Origin: Ditylenchus dipsaci
Taxonomy: Eukaryota > Nematoda > Chromadorea > Rhabditida > Anguinidae
Assembly: GCA_004194705.1 (NCBI GenBank)
Contig: SADC01000107.1
Span: 124,001-188,000 of the forward strand
Direction: 5' to 3'
DNA length: 64,000 nucleotides
Of the stretch, positions 1-10,925 are shown in pieces; the stretch's first letter is position 1; each line of letters starts with the position of its first letter. The translations under genes and the position numbers were made by a program. The notes beneath the pieces were generated by a model. That model worked only from the letters and a program-made list of their open reading frames with translations, made no database searches and had not been told where the DNA came from.

Positions 1-462
1 ATAAATTTTTGTCACATCAATGAAATAATTTCTGATGCAGAAGATAGCTCAGAATCTAAGCTTTCGCTTGGTAAATAAAGAGTGACAAAAGTATATAAAA
101 ATTCTCTCTCATCACCAAAAAGGTTGGGAAAACACGAGCTCGACCTCGACTTCGACTCGCCTATGCAATCGAGGGATACCTAGCGAGTTGACCACTTTTT
201 GCAAATTAAGAAAAATTTATCAAATCAATTTTAAAAGCATGATGGCTGTGGATATGTAAGGGTTTGCATAACATTAACTGTCTGTAACCTATCCATAGAA
301 AAAATAGATCATGAATGCAAGTGTGCAGTAATGCAACCCATTATCATTTCAAAATTTATTTATTCACGAAGACCACAATGTGATCGATGTGGACAGTTGC
401 TCATTCACACGTAGTAAAACGAAGTCCACGTTGGCGTTCTGTCATTGAGCATTTTGAATATA
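1..462. other. Intergenic, no gene seen
   Basis: I see no coding signal on either strand. A short motif around 105-150 (ATCACCAAAAAGGTTGGG followed by a CTCGAC-rich stretch) recurs in diverged form near 4055-4110 inside the large integrin intron, so it is a dispersed repeat of unknown type. Confidence 0.5.
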
Positions 463-647
463 CAGTCAACTCTCGATACAGTGTACCTCGATATAGTGTA
501 GATCTCAATATAGTGTATATTTTTTCAACCTCATTCAGTCAGCACTAAGCCAAACTGGCTTAAAGTGTACCCTCGATATAGTGTAAGTCTTGATATAGTG
601 TATATATTTCCGATCCCCGCGAGCTACACTGTATCGAGAGTAGACTG
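463..647. mobile_element. pogo/Tigger-like MITE, 185 bp
   Basis: The ends are inverted copies of CAGTCAACTCTCGATACAGT (the right end carries one extra base), and TA dinucleotides flank both ends (461-462, 648-649). That is the target-site signature of the Tc1/mariner/pogo superfamily. The word CGATATAGTGTA is repeated several times inside each end. There is no coding capacity, so it is a non-autonomous element. Elements with related CAGTCAA/CAGTCGA termini recur at 7730, 28438, 28698, 28908, 35841 and 39435. Confidence 0.85.
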
Positions 648-1385
648 TAACCCTCTTTTTCTGCTGTCCTTTCAAATGAGACATTAAAATTTTCGTTCCG
701 CCTAGGGTTAGACACTTTTTTATTACAGATTTAAAATTTTTCTTTGGTCTTTGGTCGGATGTTTTTGATCAATCTAGTCCAAAAAGTTGCAAGGATTCTG
801 GTTTTGTCATTTATTTTTACAATAACGCTATATTAGCGGAGATATAGGGTCTATTTGCTTACTGAGACATGCCAATTTTCATAAAATCCTGTTTTTCTCC
901 CGCAATACGTGTTTTTTTTCAAAACCAAAGATACCATCAGAAAACTGGATTAAATTCTCCATTTCTGTAACACAGATTTTTTCCATAGAATTTCACAAAG
1001 ATATAGTCAAAAAAGTTGGCGAGCTGACTCTCCCAAACGGCGATTCAAACTTTTTTTTGTTCAAACTCTTTGAATTTCTGATGAAATTGGGTAATTTTTT
1101 TACCAATTGATAAAGTGATTTTTAAATATTCTTATATGACACACATTAGCATGGTTACAAACAAGAATACAAAGTTGAGAAAATATGAAAATTAACCAAA
1201 AATTTAATCGTGTTAATTTTTTTTGTCTTGACAAGAAAATGTCGTGTTGACACGCCATGAAATACGGTGGCATTTCCTGTCAGGTAAGGTCTCATGAGCA
1301 TACAAATATTCCGTTACAAGCTGAGATTGATACTTGCTTGATTTTATTACTTCTTTTATCGTTTTTATTTGGATAAATTTTATAT
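648..1385. other. Intergenic, no feature recognised
   Basis: AT-rich sequence with frequent stops in all frames. I see no gene, tandem repeat or paired inverted repeat here. Confidence 0.5.
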
Positions 1386-2782
1386 CTGCCTTGTTCTGGA
1401 TGAAAAATGCCTTGTTTTTAGCTGAAAAGTGCTTTGTTTTTTTCTTTCAGTCACAGCAGCATGTATACTTGCCATTTTTTTTAAGTAATGACACTATCCC
1501 GTAGCCATACTCTTCTGGTTTCTAACACGTATTGTTTGTTGCCACATCTCTGCATAAACTAGCAGAGACGCCTCAAAATATGAAGCGATTCGGAAAAAAT
1601 GATTTGATTTAAACTTTCCCCTTTTTGTGATGAATTATAAAAATGTTGCAACAAACAATACGACGTTAGAACTCGGGTCAGGACGATTCATACCCGCCGA
1701 TTCATACCCGGCCGATTCATACCCGGCCGATTCATACCCGCCGATTCATACCCGAATCAATAAAGAAAATTTTATTTCAAATTACTTTCGAATTTGCGTG
1801 GTAATCAGTGAATATTCGTGTTACATATGGGTCAAATTACGACATTTACTATAGAACTACACGTGTAGCGCAGTGGGTTAGCTTCCACTTTTTACGTTAC
1901 AACAATTCGATTGAAATCCATTTGTGCCTTGAGAGGATCGTACACACTCATTTGGCCGCAACTCATTTGGCCGCCATTTCACTTTTTTTTATTTTTTTTA
2001 ATTGTCAATTCAAATTTAAATATCACCAAAATTGGTTTTATACCCAAGAAAACAGAGTAAATTTACTTGAACAAGCACCCAGATGCCCTAAAAGATGGAA
2101 TTTGAACATAGTTTTGTTAGCTGGGGCCTACCGCATAAATAAACTCTGGTATGCATACATTTTCATGCATCCAGAATCACTTTCGAGTGATTTGTGTCTG
2201 AGGTATGTGGGTGTGCGCATCTCAACCCAAGCAACCAAGCCCCCTGCGCCCCCTTCGGGGCGCAGGGGCTTGGTTGGTTAGAGATGCGCGCACTCACTTA
2301 CCTTAGACATATTCCGAGAAATACTCCTCATCTTAAAATGCATTTAGAGAGTTTTTTCCCAGCTCCAGCAAGAAAATGTGATAAATCACCAAAAATTTGA
2401 AATAAATCAACCAAAAACCCGTTAATTTGAAAATGCAAATTCATAAAGTCGGACAAACGTCAACGCACCAAAATTATTACTTAAAAATAAGTTTTGACCA
2501 TTCCTAAAATCTTGATTTGGGGAGGGGGGGGGGGGTGGTTATAACCGAGTAGCGCGGATTTTTCGATTCCGTGTATTAATCGGCCGGGTATGAATCGTCC
2601 CGGGTATGAATCGGCTGGGTATGAATCGGCCGGGTATGAATCGGCGGGTATGAATCGGGCGACCGTAGAAACTAGATAAGGAGGGCTACGTGATGGCTTT
2701 ATCACTTTGATAAAAATTGCTACTATACTTGCTGCTGTGACTAAAAGAAAAAATAAGGCACTTTTCATCCAGAACAAGGCAC
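1386..2782. mobile_element. Composite nested foldback element
   Basis: The outer arms (CTGCCTTGTTCTGGATGAAA, left at 1386; its complement ending near 2782) match the shorter intact element at 15853-16276. A second foldback is nested inside: 1681-1755 holds about five tandem copies of CGATTCATACCCGGC and 2578-2660 holds the same unit inverted. The ORFs that read PADSY repeats across these arms are repeat translations, not genes. A third palindrome sits at 2040-2345. At 1862-1885 the string GTAGCGCAGTGGGTTAGC resembles a tRNA A-box but no cloverleaf follows. Confidence 0.7.
2040..2345. mobile_element. GC-rich palindromic MITE core (TGCGCATCTC family)
   Basis: The sequence is symmetrical around a GC hairpin at about 2240-2270 (CCCCTGCGCC against its complement), flanked by CTTGGTTGG and GTGTGCGCATCTC arms. 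Related copies occur at 25200-25500 and 27230-27570, and half a copy at 16440-16550. In those places the core is embedded in larger foldbacks, so it may have been carried along. Confidence 0.65.
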
Positions 2783-2880
2783 ATTTAATTCTCGTCTTTT
2801 TTATTTTAACAGCCAAACCTAGGCTCACAATTTTGACATAACCACTTAGTGGTCAACGTGGTCATCATAGGTTTTAAGAA

Positions 2881-3144
2881 TACCGTATATTCTCTATTAG
2901 AAGGCCCGGGCCTTCTATTTTTCAACCCTAAAAAAGTCGGAAAAAAAATATTTCGATTTTGAGATTTTGGGTGCTCAACTAAAATTTTAAAAGTGGAATC
3001 AGGTGAGCTCGTGCTAACTAAGAAAACGCGAAAAACAGATTTGCGAATTTCTTTTTCTATGCTGATATATAGGTCCTCAAGGGGGGCCTTCTATTAGAGG
3101 GGGCTTCTATTGGAGAGGGGCCTTCTAATCGAGAATATACGGTA
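2881..3144. mobile_element. TACCGTAT-type MITE, about 264 bp
   Basis: The ends are TACCGTATATTCTCTATTAG and its inverse GAGAATATACGGTA. Just inside each end the motif CTATTAGAAGGC is repeated. This is the best-preserved member of a family seen at 5421, 8177, 20144, 29320, 31945, 47909 and 54692. Confidence 0.75.
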
Positions 3145-3427
3145 TGTTAGACGGTCAAAGTAAAATCTACGCATAGAATAGAACCCAGTAATGGCTTTTT
3201 TACAACTTCGGTGCCTCCACACATTCTCTAAATAAAAAATTTCGGGAAGGGCCCATCAAGCACAAATTCAAAAGCATATAACCATTGAGGCTGGAGAAGA
3301 CTTGCGGAAAATGAAATTCGTCAAAAACGAAACATACTAGAACCAAATTTGAATAATGTGTCATTCTTTTTTCTCTATCAGAGACACGGACAAGAGCTTT
3401 GTGTTTTTTACCAATATAATGACTCAC
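3145..3427. other. Unassigned sequence downstream of integrin exon 9
   Basis: This lies immediately 3' (minus strand) of the donor of the last recognisable integrin exon. A minus-strand ORF of 92 codons crosses it (3200-3478) but shows no integrin-like cysteine spacing, so I treat it as intron. The EGF-like repeats expected next in an integrin beta are absent from the window on this side. Confidence 0.4.
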
Positions 3428-6400
3428 TCCAAGCACTTTGATCTGTAGGATAATTTCAGGCCATAGACGAGTTCGCATTGTCGACCATGATTATTTTCTC
3501 AGCAATTTTGCCGTATTCCTCTTCAATCAACGTCACAATATTGCTGGAGTCATCTGCGAGCACACCACAGATGAGCTCACATCTGGCAGAGCCTCACTCA
3601 ACTGAAATTACGGAATATGAAAAAATTAAAAAATGAGCAGGCACACCTGTTCATACAATGCTCGGTTGTTCTGAGTGACTGCAAAGATCATGTTCACTTC
3701 TTCTCCTTGATCTTCTGGTGAAGCAGGGCAATAGAAGGGTAGTCCTGCTCGGTGGACTTGTCGTAGTAGCCATCAGTGTCCAAGTGGCATTGTCCATCGT
3801 TCGGGGTGGTTATGCCGGCGAGCTAAATAGGCCATGATTACAAATTTTTAGTGAGAGGGTGGATAATTAACAACTAACTCGGCCATCGCCAGCATAATGG
3901 AAACCAGCATCAGTGGAGAAACAATCATTTTTCTGGATCGATCTCTCCAGCGATTGAGCTCTGTAATTATATTAAATGAACATGAAGATTTTTTTTTAAA
4001 TAATTTTAGGCATGAAAAAATTATATACCAAATAATTATAGAAAAAATTACTTCTGATCACCAAAAAAGTTGAGAAAACGGGCTCGACGTCGACCTCGAC
4101 TAGATTATGTGATGGAGTGGTTAGCTTTTATAAATAAAATTTTGAAACCCGTCATAAAGTAGTTGTGATTCAGTTTTGTGTTACTTTTCGTTGCTGCTAA
4201 AACACTTGGTTAAAATATTATGTATTTTCTGCTTCAATTCTCATTTTGCTTTCACTCTCTAATAAGTATCAAAAAAAAAGCTCTATATAATAAATATGAA
4301 ATGATTTTATAGGTTTCAGAATTTCATTTTTAGAAAGAAAGTTTTGATTTGAAACCTATTAAATTATTAAACCTTAATAATTCTGAAACAATTTTATTTG
4401 AAATTTTAAAGATTTAAATACAAGACTATAAACCCATAAAAAGTTAAACTTGAAAATTTTTTAATGCAGAATTTATATTCAGACCGATTGTCCTTAGCAA
4501 CGTACGTTTTCTTTTGCCGTGAAAAGTCGTTTAACAGCCAGAACAGGTTTTTTGCGGCAAAAAAGTATTTCTGAGACAGAAAAAAGTTGTTCGTTACAAA
4601 AAAGAAGTATTTTTACGGTAAGAAAAATGTTTGCCATTGCAAACCATGGTGTCGAAATAAATAAAAAAAATCATGTCCAGTAACACAATTGTGATCGATC
4701 CATGTACGAATAAATAGAAATGCTGGCACCTTGTTGTTTTTGAGCCATACTTTAGAATCACTGGTTCCTTCTGTTGTAAATATAGCAGGGTAAATCACTG
4801 TACTTTTCAATAAGATTTGTACTTTTTCGGGAACCTCAAATATTTTTTATTTTAATAAAGTTGTCAAAAAAATTCCCTTGCTCAAAAAGCAACAAGCACG
4901 TTACTTACCCTGACATATAAACATGACTTCGTCAAGTGTCTACCTTTTTGCAGACCTAAGCATTTTTATCTAACATTAACATATCACATATACCGTAGTT
5001 ATTCGAACTGAAGACCAGTCTCTAGTAGATAGCCATCCCTTAGGGCCAAAACTGTGGTAGTGATCCCCTTTTTATTGAATTTTTAGCACGAATCCAAAAA
5101 TTGTTGGAGGTTGAAAAATAGAAAGCCGTGGTCTTCTGTTAGAAAAATAAGATACCGTATTCGTATACCGTATACCGTGGCGCTAGTCAACTTTAGGTCC
5201 CCCCGAAATTTGCCTTGGTCCCCCTGTTGTTTTTTCTTGAAAAATGCCTTGGTCCACCCTGTCCATTAGAGTTATAATAATGTTGTGATCATGGTGATCA
5301 TGGGTTTATGGTTAACATGATCACCTTCGACAAGATCACCTTCAAAACAATAGGGAGGACCAAGTTATTTTTCAAAAGACAACAACAGGAGGGACAAGGC
5401 AATTTTGGGGGGACCTAAAGGCCGTATTCTCTCTAATAGACCGATCCCCCTGCGTTCAAAATCGTGTTTGGGGCGTTGCGTTTTTGAACCACTTTTTAAA
5501 AACTTTTCTCGGGCAGGTTATACCTTAATTTGTAGCTCATCTCACTGGCTACAAATTGAGGTATAACTTGTCTGAGAAAAGTTTTCAAAAGTTTGTCAAA
5601 AGCGCAATGCCACAAACACGATTTTGAGCGCAGGGGGACCCGTCTATTAGAGAAAATACGGTAGCTTGTTTATAGCTCATTCAAAAACCCTGAATCTTAG
5701 CTACAAAATGGAGCAGACATAATTTTTTAAGGGTGAAAAAAATTCGCAGCCCTTACCGCCTCAAAAATACGCTTAGGTTGACATTTGGGTCGACTTTTTA
5801 TGTGAACGTATCTTATGCTTTATTTTTTTTGACTTTTCATTTTTTCTATTTTTGTTCATCTACTTTTACTTACATTGCATGCAATAGCCTGCATGTTGCA
5901 TCAAAGCCTCCTTCAGGAGCATCCAAATTGCCGGAGATTTGAGCTTTCTCAACTTCTTTCTGTAAAGCATGTCACATTATTTGCATAATTTTGGCCATTA
6001 AATAGTCTCACAGCAAATTTATTGGTGTTGTGGTCAAACTCATTTGGTGTTTAAAGCCATAAGTGGGGGCACAGCCCTCAGAACACGGAGAAGCCTGTTT
6101 TTTCAGGTCTAGGGTCACAAATGGCATCACTTTCTTGTCAATGAAAGAGCCGAATCCTAGCCGGAAGTTCTTGGTGATCTGCTTCATTCTTTCAGCTGCA
6201 ACCCATTTAGTCAGTTTATTCAATAAAACTCAGTATCACCAGCATATCTCCTAGCTGGGAAAGCTTTTCTTTGTCATCTTTCATGGAGTAGGACAAGTCC
6301 ATTAAGTAATAGAGATCCACAGGGTAGTCCACAGCCTGATTTTCGATATTTATTTATTTTATTTATTATTCACTAGCTATAAAATACCTGTCTGAAGGTC

Positions 6401-7685
6401 ACATCGAATCGAGCTTTCGATTCTGAAATAGAGTTCACATCGAGATCGCAATGCCTTATCAACTCTAATAAGAGTTTACCTCGACTTTGATGACCTACAT
6501 CTCGGCCCAGAGCAAATATTAGAAATAATTGTTTTTTTGCGATTTCTTAACTGCCGCAAGCTTCTCCTTGATTGCTATATTGTTTAATCCTTATCACAAC
6601 CTAGTAGTCTAGAAAAGGGTCTGAGCCGCAACAGGGACTGCGCATAGTCGTGTTTCACTATTGTGTACCAAAAATAATAAAAAAACGGAAAAGCTGGGAA
6701 GGAAATCAAAAATTGGACGTTGTTTTTTCAAATTTTTTACAACCCATCGCTTTATCTTTCATAATTCGTGATACATAAATATAGCAATGCCAAGGGCGTG
6801 GTCTCATGTTCAACGGTTTCTCTGATTTGAATAATATCGAAATTGTAAAATGTGTCCTCAGGAAGTTTCGTCAATCCATGTTGCAAAATACTGAATATGC
6901 TTACTTGGTCTGATTCGTATTTCAACTTCCTGAGGCTCAGCTGCACATTTTGCGATTCTTCGTCTCCATCAAACAATGGTTCAGCCAGAAGATTCCTTAG
7001 AGTGGATTGAGGGTCTACAATTTGGTTTGCAGCACAGCCATGCTCCAGTAAGTTTTGATGGGAGTCACATCTGGAGTACTGGGTGAATTGTTGAAGCCAA
7101 AGTCCATGCACCAGCCACATGAGTCGTGCAACTGGATGCAGCCACCACAGGTGTAGTTCTCTTGGGGGAGAGAGTGACAAGGAAAGCCGGCTTCTGATGG
7201 AATAATTTCTCCGTCGGTCACTGTAATTGTTTTAATTGAATTAGTTCAAGAAAATTTAAGCTAAACTGCGAATAATTTCATATTTTGAATCACATGTCGT
7301 GAGTGGCTATTTTTATAAAGGCATACACATAAAAAATGGCGCTCCTGTAGTATAACCCCCCCCCGCCCCGTAATAATTTCGCCACTTTGAAAGGGGGTGG
7401 TTATTATATGGCAGTCGCGTCAAAATTTAGTAATTTTTGTAAGCCATCAAACATATTTTAACTTATTCCATTAAAATAGTTAATGCTAGCGAAATTTGTC
7501 TGGAGTAAGCAAGTTTCAAATTTTCGAATTAGATGTGAAATCCATTGGAAATGGTGGATCAGTCATGATCTGCTTTTATTACAAATAAGAGTCTTACCTT
7601 CTTCACCTCCCCAACTTTGAGCATCAACAAGAAGAAGACACGTGAAAATAGTAGCAAATACTCCAAGCAACTTCTTATTTACCAT
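3428..7685 (-). CDS. Integrin beta subunit, 5' part (signal peptide, PSI, beta-I domain)
   Basis: Integrin beta chains pair with alpha chains as transmembrane matrix receptors. Nine exons are recognisable: 7598-7685, 6905-7220, 6388-6422, 6240-6335, 6012-6195, 5874-5959, 3879-3960, 3647-3822 and 3428-3601. The first ends in a signal peptide ([20 protein letters not shown]). Exon 2 is the cysteine-rich PSI module ([15 protein letters not shown]). Exon 4 carries the MIDAS motif in [14 protein letters not shown]; later exons give [43 protein letters not shown] and LADDSSNIV, in family order. All splice sites are GT-AG and phases agree once about ten single-base losses are allowed; each lost base would extend a homopolymer, for example near 7073, 6935, 6186, 5896, 3952, 3918, 3695 and 3567. 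The gene stops after SYRSKC, where EGF repeats, membrane segment and tail should follow, so it is truncated or continues outside the window. The intron 3961-5873 is packed with MITEs. Confidence 0.88.
4991..5663. mobile_element. Cluster of MITEs in the large integrin intron
   Basis: Three inverted-repeat units lie here. The first starts at a TACCGTA end at 4991. The second, about 5200-5420, has AATTTGCCTTGGTCCCCCTG on the left and its complement (with GGAGGGACAAGGCAATTT) on the right. The third, 5421-5663, has GCCGTATTCTCTCTAATAGA ends. They explain most of the unusual length of this intron; the remainder (3961-4990, 5664-5873) is AT-rich with no feature I recognise. Confidence 0.65.
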
Positions 7686-7729
7686 CTTGTTGTTTTAACC
7701 CTGAAAAGCCCAAAAATGGGTTTCTTGTA

Positions 7730-7796
7730 CAGTCAAACCTCTATATAACGCACCCTGGAAACTACTTTAAGGTGCCTGTACATAGAGGTTTGACTG
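7730..7796. mobile_element. 67-bp pogo-like MITE just upstream of the integrin ATG
   Basis: A near-perfect hairpin whose ends read CAGTCAAACCTCTATATAAC and the complement, with TA on both sides (7728-7729, 7797-7798). It ends about 43 bases upstream of the integrin start codon at 7685, so it lies in the 5' UTR or core promoter and could have altered either. Confidence 0.85.
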
Positions 7797-7798
7797 TA

Positions 7799-8176
7799 TA
7801 TTTGAAAACAAGAGATCACGTATTACGAGGAGCGAGAAACAACATTTGTGGGGTAGTTGAGTAGAAATAAGCACTGGATAAAATAAATTTTTTTAACCCT
7901 AATGTGTTTTTTTTGAAATTTTTTATTACGAACCCTGTTTAATGCCATAAGTGTCGTCAACCCTTAAGCTATTAATTAAAGTATTGTGACAAGGGATTGA
8001 TGAGTTTATCAAAAGTTATAAATCAAGCAGTGCTTATAGGCTAAAACATCGCACATAGAACAAATTTCTGCTTAAAACGTACAGCTTATATAGAAGATAT
8101 ATATTTTATGTACAACATTGCACCATAATTTCATAAAAAGATCGCACATCTAGCTCAAGTATTTCGAAAAGAGCTT
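7799..8176. other. Upstream of integrin gene, nothing recognised
   Basis: AT-rich DNA that would contain the integrin promoter. No TATA box or other element can be called with confidence. Confidence 0.4.
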
Positions 8177-8333
8177 GCCGTATAACCTCTATTAATCTCC
8201 AGGGTGATTATTTTTCAACCCTGAAAAATTTCGAATTGTAAATCAGAAATGACCTCAACTTTAAAATTCTACTCGAAAAAATAGGGGGTTGGGGATTATT
8301 AGAGGGTGGGGGATTAATAGAGGTTATACGGTG
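8177..8333. mobile_element. TACCGTAT-type MITE variant, about 157 bp
   Basis: The ends are CCGTATAACCTCTATTAATC and the inverse GATTAATAGAGGTTATACGG. It is similar in design to 2881-3144 but diverged in the terminal word. A second unit of the same design (8334-8502, CCTAATAGAAGAGC against CTTCTATTAGAATAAATACGG) follows immediately. Confidence 0.7.
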
Positions 8334-8502
8334 ATTCCCATTCCTAATAGAAGAGCAGTCTCTATCAGAAAAGCCACCCCCCCCTCCTATGGCCCAAAAT
8401 AGGCGGTAAACGCTTTTAACTGCTTTTTAACACAAGTTCAGAAAAAAATTCAAAGGTTGAAAATAGAAGAGCATGCCCTTCTATTAGAATAAATACGGTA
8501 TA

Positions 8503-9361
8503 TGGTATGATACATTGGTACCCGGTATTGACCGAATATCATTAAGCTGCGTCCGACACTGCTGTTGACAGCGGTCAGTTCTCTTCCCCTTAAAATAATC
8601 AGGCCAAGCAAAGAAAGAAATGGGTCTTCTAAACAACTGGCTAAGTTACAAATCTCGCCGTCAGGGAGAATTAGCAATGACAGACAAGATTCAGTAATAT
8701 CCCCGAGCAAAGCCGATAGCCACTAAATCAGTACATCTATAGTCTTGGTGAAAGACTTGAGGAGCAGCAGCCACAATTGTTTTCGATGAGCCTTTCTTTT
8801 GCTTTCTTAGTCATCTCTGAGGCAGAGAAAAGAGAACAGATCTATCTCACACCCGCCCCCCCCCCTCCCCCCCAATTTACACTACTGCTGCTCCTGCTGC
8901 TGGTGTGTGTCTGTTGCCCTGTCCCTTTGTGTATGGTGGTTAAATCAATAGTAGGAGCAAAACGGCAAAGGCGGATGAGAATTGAATGGAATGGTCCTTT
9001 TTGCAGTTACTCCCACTCATTCAACAACCAGAGATATAGCCAAATGGACAGGAGTTAGGATCTCTTACTCTTAACCTTCATAAAGTTGGATAAGGGATAG
9101 GCTAAAAATTATTGCATCCTGAATTTTGGAGGTTAATTGTGTGTTCATTCGAACAATCCATTTTATTTATTGTGATAGTACAAAAAATTGAAGATTGAAA
9201 AGGCAATATTGATAAATACAGAAAATTTCCAAAAAAATTATCGAAACCCAGGATTTAATTCTTAGTTACAGCCTTACTGTTGTATCCAGTTTTATGAGCT
9301 ACGTATTTAGTGGTAATTTCCTCACAATACAATAAAGGTGCTCGAGAAAAGAAGCTGGGTC
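8503..9361. other. Intergenic, no gene supported
   Basis: Open frames of 86 codons (minus) and 93 codons (plus) exist. The plus one translates a run of C and CTG repeats (PPPPP, LLLLLLL) and neither shows a family motif, so I call nothing here. Confidence 0.4.
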
Positions 9362-9602
9362 TGCCGGAGAATCCGGTCCCTTTTACGCCTTGGTACCCCT
9401 GTTGTTTTTTATTGAAAATTGCCTTGGTCCCTCTTTCAATTATAGTTATGATAATATGGTGATTAGAGTGATCATGGTGATTACAGTTAACATAATCACC
9501 TAACCATTATCACTTTCAAAACAACAGGGAGAACCAAGCCAATTTTCAATAAAAACAACAGGGGGGACCAAGGCGAAAAAGGGACCGCATTCTCCGGTAG
9601 AG
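9362..9602. mobile_element. CCTTGGTCCCCCTGTTG-type MITE, about 240 bp
   Basis: The ends are GCCGGAGAATCCGGTCCCTT and the inverse AAGGGACCGCATTCTCCGGT. Inside lies the recurring CCTTGGT..CCCTGTTGTTTTT motif facing its own complement. The same inner motif appears at 5200-5420, 38210-38620, 55240-55410 and 58320-58440, and singly at 12450-12535, 17040 and 44800. Confidence 0.7.
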
Positions 9603-10661
9603 CCAAGAAGCTCTTGCGAAAACACATTGGCGAATTAGTCTCATTAGCGAAAAGATGCCATTGGCGACATGATCTCATTTGCGAATTTTTCATAGGCAAA
9701 ACTATTACGCCTCAAAAAATAGTGAAACGTCTATGCCTCGAATTTTTTTCTAAAACCATTTTCTTTTTTTTGTAACTATCTAATAGGTAGATATTGCTAA
9801 GCTCCAGGCAGCGGAATGTAGACTACGTCATAACAGGCTGCATAGAAGAAATTTGTTGACAGCTTGTTCTAAAACTTTTCCTCAATACCTTGTCAAATCT
9901 GTAAAAGTCCCCGATAAACAGACACCTTATAGTCATCCGTTTTGTCAAGTAAGCGACATTTATTGGAAAATGTACCCGATAAACGGCACTTTCGTCTGTC
10001 CCGAAAGGTGTCCGTTTATCCAGGTTTCTGTGTAGCATTAATAGGAAAAATACGCCACATATGAGAATCAATCACGTAGTTTACATTATTACTTCTATAA
10101 CTTTCACGTAGATATAGCAATAAGTTAGTATTTAAACAAAGGCAAATTAATTTTGCATATAACGAAAAATTAGCCCCTGAAGGTTCATAGCGCCATATTT
10201 TTTTCAGGAAAATTATCCGAGTGTGTTCATTTAGTACCGGACAGGGGTAAGGGTAATTACCTCAAAATTTTTAGGGGTAATTAGCTCCGAAAATCAGGTG
10301 TATATTCATTTGGTACGGGTGAGGTGTAATAACCCCTACTTTCGAGAGAAATTACCATCGCGGCTTCATTTTCTACCAGCCAATAATGACTACCCGATGA
10401 AAGCGTCCAAACTTTTTTTTAAATGTTTATCTTGCGATCTTTATAAGTTCAAGTATTTGAACCCATCACAAAGTACTAATCGGTTTAGGTTGAACATAGA
10501 ATTTTTCGCTTGCTGGACACATTTAATCCAACTCGGACTTCTGTTAACTCGGCTTTAGTGTTTGAAAGCTCAACAACATGTCAAACAGATTTAAAAAAAT
10601 TATAAAAATAATGAATGAGGTGTACAATTGTAATTCAATGTAAAAAAGGTTTTGATTATTG
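9603..10661. other. Intergenic, short degenerate repeats only
   Basis: Degenerate copies of a CATTTGCGAA-like unit run from 9605 to 9700, and GGGGTAATTA-like copies lie between 10230 and 10330. I see no credible gene. Confidence 0.4.
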
Positions 10662-10925
10662 TAGTTAAAGGGGGGGGGACACTTGGAGGGGTTGAGAAAT
10701 GGGTTTGTCAAATGATGAAAAACCCATTGACGGGTTGCAAAAAGATTTTGTACATAAAATTATTTTGTGATTTTATGATGGGTTTCACTTATATTACATA
10801 AAGTAATTTTGTGAAACCCATCATAAAATCACAAATAATTTTATGTACAAAATCTTTTTGCAACCCGTCAATGGGTTTTTCATCATTTTTACAAACCCAT
10901 TTCTCACCCAGCCCCCCCCCCCGAA
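10662..10925. mobile_element. Palindromic MITE with poly-G/poly-C ends, about 264 bp
   Basis: The arms read from a G-run through TTGAGAAATGGGTTTGTCAA and CCCATTGACGGGTTGCAAAA to a centre at about 10795, then return inverted to a C-run. A diverged copy is at 42345-42600. Confidence 0.8.

Noticed and set aside
1627..2828. ORFs reading repeated PADSY or YPG motifs on both strands
   Set aside because: They translate inverted minisatellite arms (CGATTCATACCCGGC) and appear on both strands, so they are repeat artefacts.
3200..3478. 92-codon minus ORF as the continuing integrin coding region
   Set aside because: It is not in frame with exon 9, lacks the Cys-rich EGF pattern, and a good GT donor at 3427 ends the exon before it.
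8777..9058. 93-codon plus-strand ORF with a hydrophobic leucine stretch
   Set aside because: The leucines come from CTG repeats and the prolines from a C-run; no homologue pattern or splice context.
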